From assembly GCA_021204565.1 (NCBI GenBank), contig JAJPZE010000200.1:1-6762 (forward strand): a stretch of DNA of 6,762 nucleotides, written 5' to 3'. The position numbers were made by a program, and so were the translations under genes. This DNA comes from Prevotella sp. (GTDB lineage: Bacteria > Bacteroidota > Bacteroidia > Bacteroidales > Bacteroidaceae). This document shows positions 6,559-6,762 of the stretch, one piece after another (the stretch's first letter is position 1; each line of letters starts with the position of its first letter). The notes under the pieces are model-generated. The model did no database searches and was not told where the DNA came from. It saw only the letters and a list, made by a program, of their open reading frames with translations.

Positions 6559-6588
6559 CAAAGGTATGGTTTTTCATTTATATGCAAA
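6559..6588 (-). promoter_or_regulatory. Probable Bacteroidota-type promoter of the nuo operon
   Basis: On the minus strand TTTG (6588-6585) is followed after 18 nt by TACCTTTG (6566-6559). This fits the known Bacteroidota primary sigma consensus TTTG at -33 and TAnnTTTG at -7; spacers of about 19-21 nt are usual, so 18 is slightly short. The -7 match is complete. Transcription would begin around 6552-6555, giving a leader of about 100 nt before nuoA. It is the only good match I found in the 312-base region. Confidence 0.65.
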
Positions 6589-6631
6589 TCGTTTGACGAA
6601 AAAAATATCCCTTTCCGCCCCTCGCCTTGGT

Positions 6632-6670
6632 CTGCATATCGTCTCATACTACTGCATATCGTCTCATACT
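6632..6670. repeat. Two copies of a 19-bp direct repeat
   Basis: The 19-mer beginning CTGCATATCG and ending TCTCATACT occurs exactly at 6632-6650 and 6652-6670, one base apart (20-bp period, about two helical turns). It lies some 44 bp upstream of the -33 element. Exact copies at this spacing suit a tandem activator binding site, or a small tandem duplication. Confidence 0.8.
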
Positions 6671-6675
6671 CCATA

Positions 6676-6690
6676 TTAGCATAACGCTAA
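6676..6690. repeat. 15-bp inverted repeat upstream of the promoter
   Basis: TTAGC (6676-6680) and GCTAA (6686-6690) are inverted around a 5-bp centre (ATAAC). It sits between the 19-bp direct repeats and the 22-bp tandem array. It is operator-like in form but short, so chance cannot be excluded. Confidence 0.35.
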
Positions 6691-6692
6691 AT

Positions 6693-6762
6693 CGGCGCTT
6701 TTACACCCTAAGAACGGCGCTTTTACACTCTAAGAACGGCGCTTTTACACTCTAAGAACGGC
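6693..6762. repeat. 22-bp tandem repeat array, open at the window edge
   Basis: Three head-to-tail 22-bp units lie at 6693-6714, 6715-6736 and 6737-6758, and the first four bases of a fourth reach the edge. Each unit begins CGGCGCTTTTACAC and ends CTAAGAA. They differ only at one position (C in the first copy, T in the next two). There are no spacers, so this is not a CRISPR array. Array length and copy number cannot be seen here. Confidence 0.9.

Larger units (their letters stand above)
6451..6762 (-). other. Non-coding leader and upstream region of the nuo operon
   Basis: No credible gene is seen in these 312 bases on either strand. Reading towards nuoA, the region holds a 22-bp tandem repeat continuing past the window edge, a 15-bp inverted repeat, two copies of a 19-bp direct repeat, a probable promoter, a hairpin, an AGGAGG far from any start, and an AT-rich palindrome. 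Each is listed separately. The gene upstream of nuoA lies outside the window. Confidence 0.8.

Noticed and set aside
6632..6762. Possible CRISPR array
   Set aside because: The 22-bp units are directly adjacent with no unique spacers, and the 19-bp pair has only a one-base gap. No cas-like gene is present.

Overview
The window holds most of a respiratory complex I (nuo) operon, read entirely from the minus strand and therefore right to left. The order in the direction of transcription is nuoA, nuoB, a fused nuoCD, nuoH, nuoI, nuoJ, nuoK and the first 386 codons of nuoL, which runs off the left edge. All eight reading frames look intact and carry the residues expected of working subunits. No nuoE, nuoF or nuoG lies among them, although in the common 14-gene order these sit between nuoD and nuoH. 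The nuoC-nuoD fusion, the missing NADH-input genes and a promoter of the type TTTG / TAnnTTTG together point to the phylum Bacteroidota, probably order Bacteroidales. Base composition is balanced, with an unusual mix of GCG/ACG codons and frequent ATA for isoleucine. Genus cannot be told from this sequence.

Layout from the right edge: positions 6451-6762 are non-coding. They contain a 22-bp tandem repeat running off the window edge (6693-6762), a 15-bp inverted repeat (6676-6690), a 19-bp direct repeat at 20-bp period (6632-6670), a probable promoter (6559-6588), a strong hairpin at the predicted 5' end of the transcript (6533-6548), and an AT-rich palindrome just before nuoA. The genes then follow tightly: nuoA/nuoB overlap by 10 nt, nuoB-nuoCD gap 11 nt, nuoCD-nuoH 17, nuoH-nuoI 36, nuoI-nuoJ 2, nuoJ/nuoK overlap by 4, nuoK-nuoL 10. 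No terminator is visible between genes, so one polycistronic message is likely.

Together the products make the quinone-reducing connecting module (NuoB with cluster N2, NuoCD with the quinone-head residues, NuoI with two 4Fe-4S clusters) and the membrane proton-pumping arm (NuoA, H, J, K, L; M and N are presumably to the left). With no NADH dehydrogenase module encoded in place, the electron donor is open. A reduced ferredoxin, a flavodoxin or an unlinked adaptor could dock at NuoI, as is discussed for other Bacteroidota 11-subunit complexes.

Nothing here is clearly a new system. The items most worth a second look are the missing donor module, the repeat-rich leader and hairpin, the atypical second cluster motif in NuoI, and the C-terminal extension of NuoH.
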